Source: an uncultured Clostridia bacterium
GTDB lineage: Bacteria > Bacillota > Clostridia > Oscillospirales > Oscillospiraceae
NCBI GenBank assembly: GCA_946060825.1
Contig: CAMGPO010000108.1
Coordinates: 1-5,181, forward strand
Reading direction: 5' to 3'
DNA: 5,181 bases
The notes under the pieces are model-generated. The model saw nothing but the letters and a program-made list of their open reading frames with translations, ran no database searches and was not told the origin of the DNA. This document shows, piece after piece, positions 1-5,181 of the stretch. The translations under genes and the position numbers were made by a program. The stretch's first letter is position 1. Every line of letters begins with the position of its first letter.

Positions 1-355
1 GGAGCCCGACGGTTTCCGGATTGCCGAGTGGAAGCCACGGATCGGCCCGGTAGTAGGCGTACCCCAGAGCGGCCAGGCGACCGTCCGCCAGCGCGGTGAC
101 TTTGCAGCAGTCGCTGACTGGGCGTCCGTTGTGCCGCGGGGGGAACATCCGCTTCGGCACACTCCAGGTTCTTCCTCCGTCACTGCTGCGGGAGAGGTGG
201 CTGGCCGCGTCCACGCTCTCAAAGGCTTCGCCGATGGAGTGGGCGGCCAGGAGGGTGCCGTCGCCGCACGCGCAGAGGAAGGGGAAGGCGCTCTGACGGC
301 TGCGGAGCTGGGGCAGAGGATTGTCATAGATGAAGGAAAGCTCTGAAATTCGCAT
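1..355 (-). CDS. Sialidase-like BNR/Asp-box repeat protein, N-terminal part (gene runs off the window)
   Basis: The first 118 residues are visible; the 3' end lies beyond the left edge. An Asp box (SSDGGRTW, residues 57-64; S-x-D-x-G-x-T-W pattern) is clear. It is preceded by R20-QSAFP and a GDGTLLAAHS segment, which resemble the Arg-containing first strand ('RIP'-type region) and following strand of sialidase-fold six-bladed propellers. A second strand pair, V-T-A-L-A-D-G-R-L-A-A-L (residues 86-97), follows the usual propeller pattern. The family includes exo-sialidases but also many uncharacterised hydrolases with other sugar specificity, so sialic acid as substrate is not established. The start at 355 is supported by an AGGAG at 365-369 with 9-base spacing. 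No signal peptide is present: the N-terminus MRISELSFIYDNPLPQ is not hydrophobic, which suggests a cytoplasmic enzyme. It begins 6 bases after the FG-GAP gene stops and is probably co-transcribed and translationally coupled with it. Catalytic Asp, Tyr/Glu and the other Arg residues lie outside the window. Confidence 0.85.
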   Translation of the reverse strand, partial: MRISELSFIYDNPLPQLRSRQSAFPFLCACGDGTLLAAHSIGEAFESVDAASHLSRSSDGGRTWSVPKRMFPPRHNGRPVSDCCKVTALADGRLAALGYAYYRADPWLPLGNPETVGL

Positions 356-361
356 GGTCGA

Positions 362-3103
362 TCACTCCTGACTGGTCGATTCGTAGTGGACGGTGACGCG
401 CCGGATGCGCGGCGTGCCGCAGGAACATTTGGCGCAGAGGGACAGGCGATACTGGATCACGCCGGAAAGGCCGAGGGCCGAGAGATCTTCTCCCACGCGG
501 ACGGACTGCCAGGGCGCTTCGGAGAGGCCGTCTTCGGTTTCGGCGGCACGAAGCTCTGTCTCCACCCAGGAGGTGGAGGTACATTCGCCGTCCCAGATCA
601 GGGATGTTACACGGGCGCCCGTCGGAAGCCGGTATGCCTCGGAGACGTAGCGCTCCCGGTCACCCCGGTCCAGAATGTTGCCGGGATCCACCGTGCTCAT
701 GCCGTGAGGGCCGACGGTGGGCAGCACGGTCTTTCGCTCCTCAGAGAGGCCGCCAGGGCCGCCCCAGAAGATGAAAGACTCTGACATATGGTTGCCGTAC
801 TTCTTGTGGCAGGCGACCGCCAGGTCGGTATAGCCGTCTCCGTTGAAGTCGCCGGAGACGCAGCCAGAGCCGGAGTGGTTGAACAGGTAGCGGACGATTT
901 CCACGCTGTAGGAGCCGTTGTCGCCGGGGTACAAGTAGGACAGCAGATCCCGGGATCGGCCGTTGTTGTAGGCAGTAGCGTAGATATCCAAACTTCCGCT
1001 GCCGCTGTAGTCGCCAACCGTTACAGAGTTGGCGCAGCTGACCGGAAGCTGCATTTTCCGGTTTTCCTGATATCCGTCCGGCCCGCCCCAGTAGACGGTG
1101 ACATAGGACTCATAGAAGCTCTTTTTGCCAATGGACTGGTGCTGGGCCAGGATCAGATCCGGCCAGCCGTTTCCGTTCAGATCCGCGACGGAGGCGGAGG
1201 CGACGCCGTCGGTCAGCAGGGCGGTCATCCGCTCTTTGGAGAAGCCCTCCGGCCCGCCCCAGAAGATGAAGCTGCGCGGGCCGCAGATTTCCGAGACAAA
1301 CAGATCCAGCCAGCCGTCACAGTTGAAGTCCGCCGCCAGAACCCAGCGCACCTGGCCGTATTCCTCGATGAGCTGCCGCTCCTCCTCGGTCTGGAACTGG
1401 CTGATGTCCACGTCTCTGCCGATTGCCTCAGGGACATAGCCGTCATCGGGGCCGAGGACGATGCGGGTGCAGTTGTCAAGGGAATAACCGTTTTCGCTGC
1501 CATGGAAGATGCGGAGCTCCCGGTTGTTGAAGCCGCCGAAGGCCAGGTCGAGGTAGCCGGACTTGCGGAAGTCGCCCAGGGCGACGCCGTGGGAGCGCAC
1601 CGTGGGGATCCTGACGAACCGGTTGGGATCCACGCCGGTGCCGTCGTTGCGGTAGAGGTAGCTGCCGTCGTCCCGGTAGGGGGCGTCCTCGAAGCAGTTG
1701 CAGACCAGAACGTCCACATTGCCGGTGTCGAAGAAGTCGCACATGACGCCGTCGACGGCGGAATGGGCCGGCAGTTCCAAACGGCGCTCCGGGAGGTAGC
1801 CGTCAGAACCGCCCAGGTAGATGTAGATGTTCTCGCCGCCCTCGCGGCGATTCATTTTGTGGTTGAGCATGACGACCTGCGACTGGTCTCCCCCGGCGGG
1901 ATAACCGGCAAGGATTTTGGTGCTGTCGCCGCCGGTAAGCGTCAGGATGGGGACGGCGCCCTGTTCCGAGACGCGGTAGACCGGGCAGGGGACGTCCTGC
2001 TCGATGCGCTCGCCGGCACGGCTGACGATCAGCGCCGGGCCGTCCAGATCGGCGATGGTGACGCCGGCGGCGCCCCGGACGGGGATGTGCAGGCAGGTGT
2101 CCTCCCGCAGGCCCTCCGGGCCGCCCAGATAGACCCGGCAGTCCGCCGTCTCATCCCGGTCGGCAAAGACCGCGACGGCCAGATCGTCGAATCCGTTCCC
2201 GGTGAGATCGCCGGCGGCGGCGGAGACGGCCTGCGGACAGGCAAACCACTGCACCCGGCGGATTGTCCGGTTGTTGTCACAGGTGTAGAGCGAGAAGCCG
2301 CCGTCCTCCACGGCAAACAGGTAGCTGGTTTCGCCGAGGGAGAGCACCGCGGGCTTCCAGCCCATGTCGTACTCCACCACGTTTGCCGTCGAGCCGGTGC
2401 CGGCAGTGCGCGACGCCTCAGCGGTACAGGGGAGCCAGACAATGGGTTCTGTACGGAGGCCCTCCGGACCGCCGAAGAGAACGCCGACCCTGCCGTCTGC
2501 GGCGCGGAAATAGAGGTCGCAGAACCCGTCGCCGTCCAGATCGGCCGCGGCGGCCGCCGCCAGATTCAGCGGGACATCCGTGAAGCAGGACGGAGCGAAG
2601 CCCCGCTCCTCCTGATAGAACACGCGAAGCTGCCCGGCAGAGAGGAACACCAGATCCATACGGCCGTCGCCGTTGAAATCGCCGGCGCAGACGCCGATGG
2701 ATGCGGGGGCGGGAAGCTCCATCCGGTTCTGCTCCGTCAGCCCCTCCGGGCCGCCGAAATAGAGAATGGCGGGAAGATCCGTGTGGGTGCCGTTGTGCTG
2801 GCAGGCGAGCACCAGATCCTCATAGCCGCTGCGATGCAGATCGCAGAACAGTCCGTCGAAGGTGCCGCCCGAGGGGAGAGCAACGTGCCGGGTGTCGGCG
2901 GGGAGATTGGGGTAGACGGGAATGGGAGGCCGCTCATACATACTCTGGCTGCAGGCAAAGAGCAGATCCGGATGGCCGTCGCCATTGATATCGTACTGGA
3001 AGATCCGCTGCAGTGTTCCTTTTTTTGAAACATAGAGGTTTTGTCCTCCGTTTTCCATGGTACCCCTGGAAAAACCGTCAAAACCTTCCGTGACCCATTT
3101 CAT
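362..3103 (-). CDS. FG-GAP/VCBS repeat protein, predicted double seven-bladed beta-propeller, no signal peptide
   Basis: The 913-residue product carries eleven Asp-rich calcium-type loops of the D-x-[NDST]-x-[DSN]-G-x-x-D kind at residues 38, 88, 142, 188, 299, 456, 511, 592, 641, 698 and 752. A broken one (DLDGPALIV) is at 352. Between loops the motif [FWL]GG-P-[ED]-G-[LFY] recurs (about 116, 210, 327, 430, 615, 672, 780). Loop spacing is mostly 46-57 residues, one blade each; the wider gaps fit loop-less blades near 246 and 400, giving fourteen blades. Residues about 810-913 form a separate beta-rich C-terminal domain. Such propellers usually mediate binding rather than catalysis; no catalytic motif was recognised. 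The start at 3103 (MKWVTEGF) is chosen for its AAAAGGAGG at 3111-3119. The in-frame ATG at 3265 would overlap the upstream gene by about 140 bases. There is no signal peptide or transmembrane segment. The gene lies between a glycosidase-like gene (20-base gap) and a sialidase-like gene (6-base gap). Confidence 0.93.
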   Translation of the reverse strand: MKWVTEGFDGFSRGTMENGGQNLYVSKKGTLQRIFQYDINGDGHPDLLFACSQSMYERPPIPVYPNLPADTRHVALPSGGTFDGLFCDLHRSGYEDLVLACQHNGTHTDLPAILYFGGPEGLTEQNRMELPAPASIGVCAGDFNGDGRMDLVFLSAGQLRVFYQEERGFAPSCFTDVPLNLAAAAAADLDGDGFCDLYFRAADGRVGVLFGGPEGLRTEPIVWLPCTAEASRTAGTGSTANVVEYDMGWKPAVLSLGETSYLFAVEDGGFSLYTCDNNRTIRRVQWFACPQAVSAAAGDLTGNGFDDLAVAVFADRDETADCRVYLGGPEGLREDTCLHIPVRGAAGVTIADLDGPALIVSRAGERIEQDVPCPVYRVSEQGAVPILTLTGGDSTKILAGYPAGGDQSQVVMLNHKMNRREGGENIYIYLGGSDGYLPERRLELPAHSAVDGVMCDFFDTGNVDVLVCNCFEDAPYRDDGSYLYRNDGTGVDPNRFVRIPTVRSHGVALGDFRKSGYLDLAFGGFNNRELRIFHGSENGYSLDNCTRIVLGPDDGYVPEAIGRDVDISQFQTEEERQLIEEYGQVRWVLAADFNCDGWLDLFVSEICGPRSFIFWGGPEGFSKERMTALLTDGVASASVADLNGNGWPDLILAQHQSIGKKSFYESYVTVYWGGPDGYQENRKMQLPVSCANSVTVGDYSGSGSLDIYATAYNNGRSRDLLSYLYPGDNGSYSVEIVRYLFNHSGSGCVSGDFNGDGYTDLAVACHKKYGNHMSESFIFWGGPGGLSEERKTVLPTVGPHGMSTVDPGNILDRGDRERYVSEAYRLPTGARVTSLIWDGECTSTSWVETELRAAETEDGLSEAPWQSVRVGEDLSALGLSGVIQYRLSLCAKCSCGTPRIRRVTVHYESTSQE
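365..369 (-). promoter_or_regulatory. Ribosome binding site AGGAG of the sialidase-like gene, inside the end of the FG-GAP gene
   Basis: AGGAG lies in the last codons of the FG-GAP gene, 9 bases before the ATG at 355. Ribosomes terminating at 362-364 would expose or re-use this site, which suggests translational coupling between the two genes. Confidence 0.8.
365..676 (-). other. C-terminal beta-rich accessory domain of the FG-GAP protein
   Basis: Residues about 810-913 lack FG-GAP loops. The order of features is: SEAYRLPTGARVTSLIW (exposed strand), SWVETELRAAET (strand), a W865 region (EAPWQSV), then GVIQYRLSL and TPRIRRVTVHYES as the last two strands. This pattern (W-x-E-T-E-L-R, then I-Q-Y-R, then T-P-x-[IL]-x-x-V-x-V-x-Y) resembles beta-sandwich modules appended to extracytoplasmic and glycan-active proteins; the family name is not certain. 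C890, C893 and C895 lie in the loop between the last two strands. Confidence 0.55.
689..2011 (-). repeat. Protein-level repeat region: predicted propeller 2 of the FG-GAP protein (7 blades)
   Basis: Residues about 365-805. Loops are at 456 (DFFDTGNVD), 511 (DFRKSGYLD), 592 (DFNCDGWLD), 641 (DLNGNGWPD), 698 (DYSGSGSLD) and 752 (DFNGDGYTD). A loop-less blade lies around 395-430 (ILAGYPAGGDQSQVVML). The 511-to-592 interval is 81 residues, about 30 longer than the others, and holds a charged insertion at about 553-588. The identical 16-base segments at 760-775 and 1255-1270 encode the same F-I-F-W-G-G strand in two blades, the closest nucleotide-level repeat noticed in the gene. Confidence 0.65.
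2024..3016 (-). repeat. Protein-level repeat region: predicted propeller 1 of the FG-GAP protein (7 blades)
   Basis: Residues about 30-360. Intact calcium-type loops are DINGDGHPD (38), DLHRSGYED (88), DFNGDGRMD (142), DLDGDGFCD (188) and DLTGNGFDD (299). The blade near 246 (YDMGWKPAVLSL) keeps the strand pattern but lacks the loop, and the one at 352 (DLDGPALIV) has lost its second half. Counting these gives seven blades. The DNA repeats are only short, for example variants of ccgtcgccgttgaa near 2525-2540, 2664-2680 and 2973-2988, so the duplication is old at the nucleotide level. Confidence 0.65.
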
Positions 3104-3110
3104 AAATGAT

Positions 3111-3119
3111 CCTCCTTTT
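3111..3119 (-). promoter_or_regulatory. Ribosome binding site AAAAGGAGG of the FG-GAP protein gene
   Basis: A strong Shine-Dalgarno sequence 7 bases before the ATG at 3103, inside the 20-base gap after the glycosidase-like gene. It decides for 3103 over the upstream in-frame ATG at 3265, which would overlap the preceding gene. Confidence 0.9.
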
Positions 3120-3123
3120 GACG

Positions 3124-4941
3124 TTATCCACCCCAGGCGGGTTTGTAACGGCCGACATCCTTGCCGCCGATGCGAAGCAGCCGCACCTGTCGGTAGAGCG
3201 TTCCCTCGCCGGAGTCGAAGTCCGGCAATTCCTCCCGGTGGCCCAGGCGGCGCATCATCGACCACTCTGCTCTGCCGCGCACGCGGCTGTAGGTGTCCCA
3301 GAGGCTGATGTGGCCGCAGCCGCAGTTGTAGAGCTCCAGCGCCCGGCTCCGGTATTCCTCCGTGGTCATATGGCGCGGCATGATCTCGAGATAGACGGTC
3401 ACGCCGTGCTCCTTCTCCAGACGCATGAATTCATCCACCCGCTCTTGCTGCGTGGCGGGACCGCGGGGAACGCCCCGGGAGTCGGCCATCGGCGGCAGGA
3501 AATTGACGTCCTGCATCCGGTAGATCAGGTTGTCCTCCCGTTCGCGGGCATATCTGGTGTATTTCTCAAGGTCGATGCGGCTGGGATCGCCGTCCTGCCA
3601 GACGTCGCCGTCCAGCACCTCGCGGATCCGCTGGGGGTAGCTGATGACAGCGGTGATCAGACCCTCCCGCGCCCAGGTCTCCGGGTCGATGCCGATGTGC
3701 CGGCAGTCCCAGAGGCTGAACAGCACGCGGGCGTGGAGACCGATCTTCCGATCCGGGCAGACCTCGTCCAGACGGGCGCGGAGACGGCGTACAAAGCCGG
3801 TCATGACCTCGCAGCGGAGAGCCGTGATCCGCTCATCATCCAGGGGCAGATAGCGGGGATCCTCTCCGTAGCGCGCCTGGAACAGTTCCACAAAGGGCGG
3901 CTCGAACAGGACATAAGGCACGCCCCGGTTGCAGATCATCTCGACGGCGTCGCAGCCGGTTCGGGCCATGTTGGTGAACTGATCGAGCATATAGTCCTGC
4001 ACCTCGGGGTAGATGTAGGAGAGGGCGTCGATGGGAAGACCGTCGCGGTCGATGCAGCGCAGCTCGGGATGCTCCACGGCAAAGACGTTGGCGAAATACA
4101 TCTGGTCGTCCGGGAATTCCAGACCCCAGGCGCCCATGCGGATGGACTCGCAGATTTTCAGACCCAGCCGGTGGCCATAGTCCGCCACATGGGACAGCAT
4201 CTCCATGGTAAAGAAGGGCTTCAGTTTGGTCTGTACAGTGCGGTCACTATGGGAATAGAAGGCAAAATTGTCCACGTTGCCGGTGGAGACTTCGCCGTCA
4301 AAGAAGGTGATGTTCTCCATGGAGAACCACTCCACGTCCGAATCCACATATTCCTGTACGACCGTGCGCCATTGCTCCTTGTCCTCCAGGCCGTACATAC
4401 AGAACATACCGTGCATATCGTTGGTGGCGTAGAGCCGCTTGGTATCAGTTCTCGCCCGGTCGGCCAGGTGGGCGGCCACCTCCTCGTCGGACATGGGTAC
4501 CACCCGGATCCAGCCCAGCATCGCCGCGGCCGGATTGCCGCCGTGGTGCTTGCTGATCTCGATGGACTGGCCGGTCAGATCGGCGCAACGCCAAAAGGAC
4601 TCCTCCATGGAGTGGAATTTCGGCGTCTGGGAGGGACTCAGAGAGAGATGCATGACAGCTTCGTCGCTAGTGAGCTTCAGTCCGACATAGTTCGGCTGAT
4701 CCATCCACCGGGAGTAGGTGCCGAGGGCCACATAGATCCGGTACCAGCCGCTGAGCTGCAGTGGAAGTGTCACGGTCTCGGGCCGGCCGTCGAACATGGA
4801 GACCAGCATGGAGCCGGTCACATCCTTTGTCTCGTAGGGGACGGCGTTCCACTTGAACCGCTCCCGGGTGGACGAGATGTTTGCCGCCGGCGTGCAGAGC
4901 GCACCGAGATCGGAGAAGATGATTTCCTTGCGTTTTTCCAT
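3124..4941 (-). CDS. Glycoside hydrolase-like protein (GHL10 / family-10-like TIM barrel) with N-terminal beta-sandwich region
   Basis: This 605-residue protein lacks a signal peptide (MEKRKEIIFSDLGALC), so it is probably cytoplasmic. Residues about 20-150 look beta-rich and ligand-binding-like (GWYRIYVALG 65-74, VGLKLTSDEA 86-95, FWRCADLTGQSIEI 116-129, LGWIRVVPMSDEE 142-154). Residues about 165-555 look like a TIM barrel: KRLYATND (168-175), WFSMENITFF (205-214), LGLKICESIRMGAWG (259-273), GCDAVEMICNRG (329-340), then FVELFQARYGEDPR (350-363), KIGLHARV (399-406), WAREGLITAVISY (423-435), VTVYLEIMP (514-522) and GHISLWDTYS (543-552). The placing of E334 after a strand, followed by F-x-x-[RK]-Y-G-x-D-P, is the arrangement seen in GHL10-type glycosidases. 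E334 and E519 are therefore my candidate catalytic carboxylates, by inference only. The start at 4941 has AGGAGG at 4951-4956, 9 bases upstream; the ATG at 4950 abuts that site and is unlikely. It follows its paralogue by 25 bases and precedes the FG-GAP gene by 20. The substrate is unknown. Confidence 0.85.
   Translation of the reverse strand: MEKRKEIIFSDLGALCTPAANISSTRERFKWNAVPYETKDVTGSMLVSMFDGRPETVTLPLQLSGWYRIYVALGTYSRWMDQPNYVGLKLTSDEAVMHLSLSPSQTPKFHSMEESFWRCADLTGQSIEISKHHGGNPAAAMLGWIRVVPMSDEEVAAHLADRARTDTKRLYATNDMHGMFCMYGLEDKEQWRTVVQEYVDSDVEWFSMENITFFDGEVSTGNVDNFAFYSHSDRTVQTKLKPFFTMEMLSHVADYGHRLGLKICESIRMGAWGLEFPDDQMYFANVFAVEHPELRCIDRDGLPIDALSYIYPEVQDYMLDQFTNMARTGCDAVEMICNRGVPYVLFEPPFVELFQARYGEDPRYLPLDDERITALRCEVMTGFVRRLRARLDEVCPDRKIGLHARVLFSLWDCRHIGIDPETWAREGLITAVISYPQRIREVLDGDVWQDGDPSRIDLEKYTRYAREREDNLIYRMQDVNFLPPMADSRGVPRGPATQQERVDEFMRLEKEHGVTVYLEIMPRHMTTEEYRSRALELYNCGCGHISLWDTYSRVRGRAEWSMMRRLGHREELPDFDSGEGTLYRQVRLLRIGGKDVGRYKPAWGG
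3284..3338 (-). repeat. Direct repeat copy A: 55 bases identical to 5127-5181, from gene duplication
   Basis: These 55 bases are identical to 5127-5181, at a constant offset of 1843 bases. The match is in the coding frame of the two paralogues and encodes the shared ELYNCGCGHISLWDTYSR region. It runs up to the window edge, so the true match may be longer. Synonymous identity over this length suggests recent duplication or gene conversion rather than amino-acid selection alone. Confidence 0.9.
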
Positions 4942-4950
4942 ATCACACAT

Positions 4951-4956
4951 CCTCCT
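4951..4956 (-). promoter_or_regulatory. Ribosome binding site AGGAGG of the 605-residue glycosidase-like gene
   Basis: A perfect AGGAGG sits 9 bases before the ATG at 4941 and directly against the in-frame ATG at 4950. The spacing decides for the start at 4941. It lies in the 25-base gap after the upstream paralogue, so no separate promoter is expected. Confidence 0.85.
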
Positions 4957-4966
4957 GTTTATGGGA

Positions 4967-5181
4967 TCAACCGCCCCAGGCGGGCTTATAGCGGCTGACG
5001 TCCTTTCCGGCGATCCGGAGGATGCGGACGTCGCGGAACAGCTCGCCCTCGCCGGAGGCATAGGCGGCCAACTCCTCTTTGTGGCCCAGGCGGCGCATCA
5101 TGCTCCATTCGGGCTTGCAGGGCACCCGGCTGTAGGTGTCCCAGAGGCTGATGTGGCCGCAGCCGCAGTTGTAGAGCTCCA
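4967..5181 (-). CDS. C-terminal end of a paralogous glycoside hydrolase-like protein (gene enters from the right edge)
   Basis: The visible 70 residues (ELYNCGCGHISLW to RYKPAWGG, stop TGA at 4969-4967) align without a gap to residues 536-605 of the complete neighbour, with 55 of 70 identical by hand count. The first 19 residues are the same in both. The identical part includes the last barrel strand (HISLWDTYSRV) and the tail (GKDV-x-RYKPAWGG). Differences cluster in the segment after WDTYSRV and around the ELxxxxSGEG stretch. By homology this is a second family-10-like glycosidase, and the pair is a tandem duplication. The start, N-terminal domain and candidate catalytic residues lie outside the window. 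The gap of 25 bases to the next start indicates one transcription unit. Confidence 0.88.
   Translation of the reverse strand, partial: ELYNCGCGHISLWDTYSRVPCKPEWSMMRRLGHKEELAAYASGEGELFRDVRILRIAGKDVSRYKPAWGG
5127..5181 (-). repeat. Direct repeat copy B: 55 bases identical to 3284-3338
   Basis: Second copy of the paralogue repeat. The first mismatch on the left is at 5126 (c against g at 3283). The right limit is the end of the window, so the full extent cannot be seen. Confidence 0.9.

Noticed and set aside
2100..2125. Short palindromic GC-rich strings such as cctccgggccgcc, repeated several times
   Set aside because: They encode the recurring G-G-P-E-G-L blade motif of the FG-GAP protein, so protein repeats explain them rather than an operator or mobile repeat.
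788..3028. Plus-strand 746-codon open frame antisense to the FG-GAP gene
   Set aside because: Composition is an Ala/Val/Gly/Asp-rich shadow of a GC-rich repeat gene, with no recognisable domain. The minus strand has clear FG-GAP motifs and a ribosome site.
3104..3265. N-terminal extension of the FG-GAP protein from the ATG at 3265
   Set aside because: It would overlap the glycosidase-like gene by about 140 bases and encodes an Arg/Pro/Gly-rich, out-of-frame shadow of that gene's conserved C-terminus. The start at 3103 has a near-perfect ribosome site.
4942..4966. Possible terminator or promoter between the two paralogues
   Set aside because: Only 25 bases, largely the ribosome site; no hairpin with a T-run and no convincing -35/-10 pair.
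3106..4998. Plus-strand 630-codon open frame antisense to the glycosidase-like gene
   Set aside because: No domain pattern, rich in His/Val/Ala from reverse-complemented codons, and it spans the junctions of minus-strand genes. The minus-strand frame is supported by a close paralogue.
4942..5061. N-terminal extension of the 605-residue protein from the ATG at 5061
   Set aside because: It overlaps the conserved end of the upstream paralogue in another frame and has no matching ribosome site. 4941 has AGGAGG at 9 bases.

Overview
The window is a stretch of one tightly packed minus-strand gene cluster. The DNA is GC-rich (about 60% by eye). Genes are separated by 6 to 25 bases, and each complete junction carries a strong AGGAGG-type Shine-Dalgarno sequence. 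This fits an anaerobic, gut-type high-GC Bacillota (Oscillospiraceae-like). Lentisphaerota or another glycan-degrading phylum is a real alternative, because no taxonomic marker is present.

In transcription order (right to left) the window holds: (1) the last 70 codons of a glycosidase-like protein, 5181-4967; (2) a complete 605-residue paralogue of it, 4941-3124, with an N-terminal beta-sandwich-like region and a probable TIM-barrel of the GHL10 / family-10-like type; (3) a complete 913-residue FG-GAP/VCBS repeat protein, 3103-362, whose repeats can be counted as fourteen blades, i.e. two seven-bladed propellers, followed by a C-terminal beta-rich domain; (4) the first 118 codons of a sialidase-like BNR-repeat protein, 355-1. 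No promoter or terminator is visible, so the cluster probably continues on both sides as one transcript.

None of the three visible N-termini has a signal peptide. The FG-GAP protein also has about 25 cysteines, as expected for a cytosolic protein. The most economical reading is an intracellular glycan-processing locus: two related glycosidase-like proteins, a sialidase-like hydrolase and a large calcium-loop propeller protein that may bind or scaffold. The substrate cannot be read from the sequence. The most unusual element is the signal-less double propeller within an otherwise enzymatic operon. No RNA genes, mobile elements or CRISPR arrays were seen. The long plus-strand reading frames are GC-driven shadows of the minus-strand genes.
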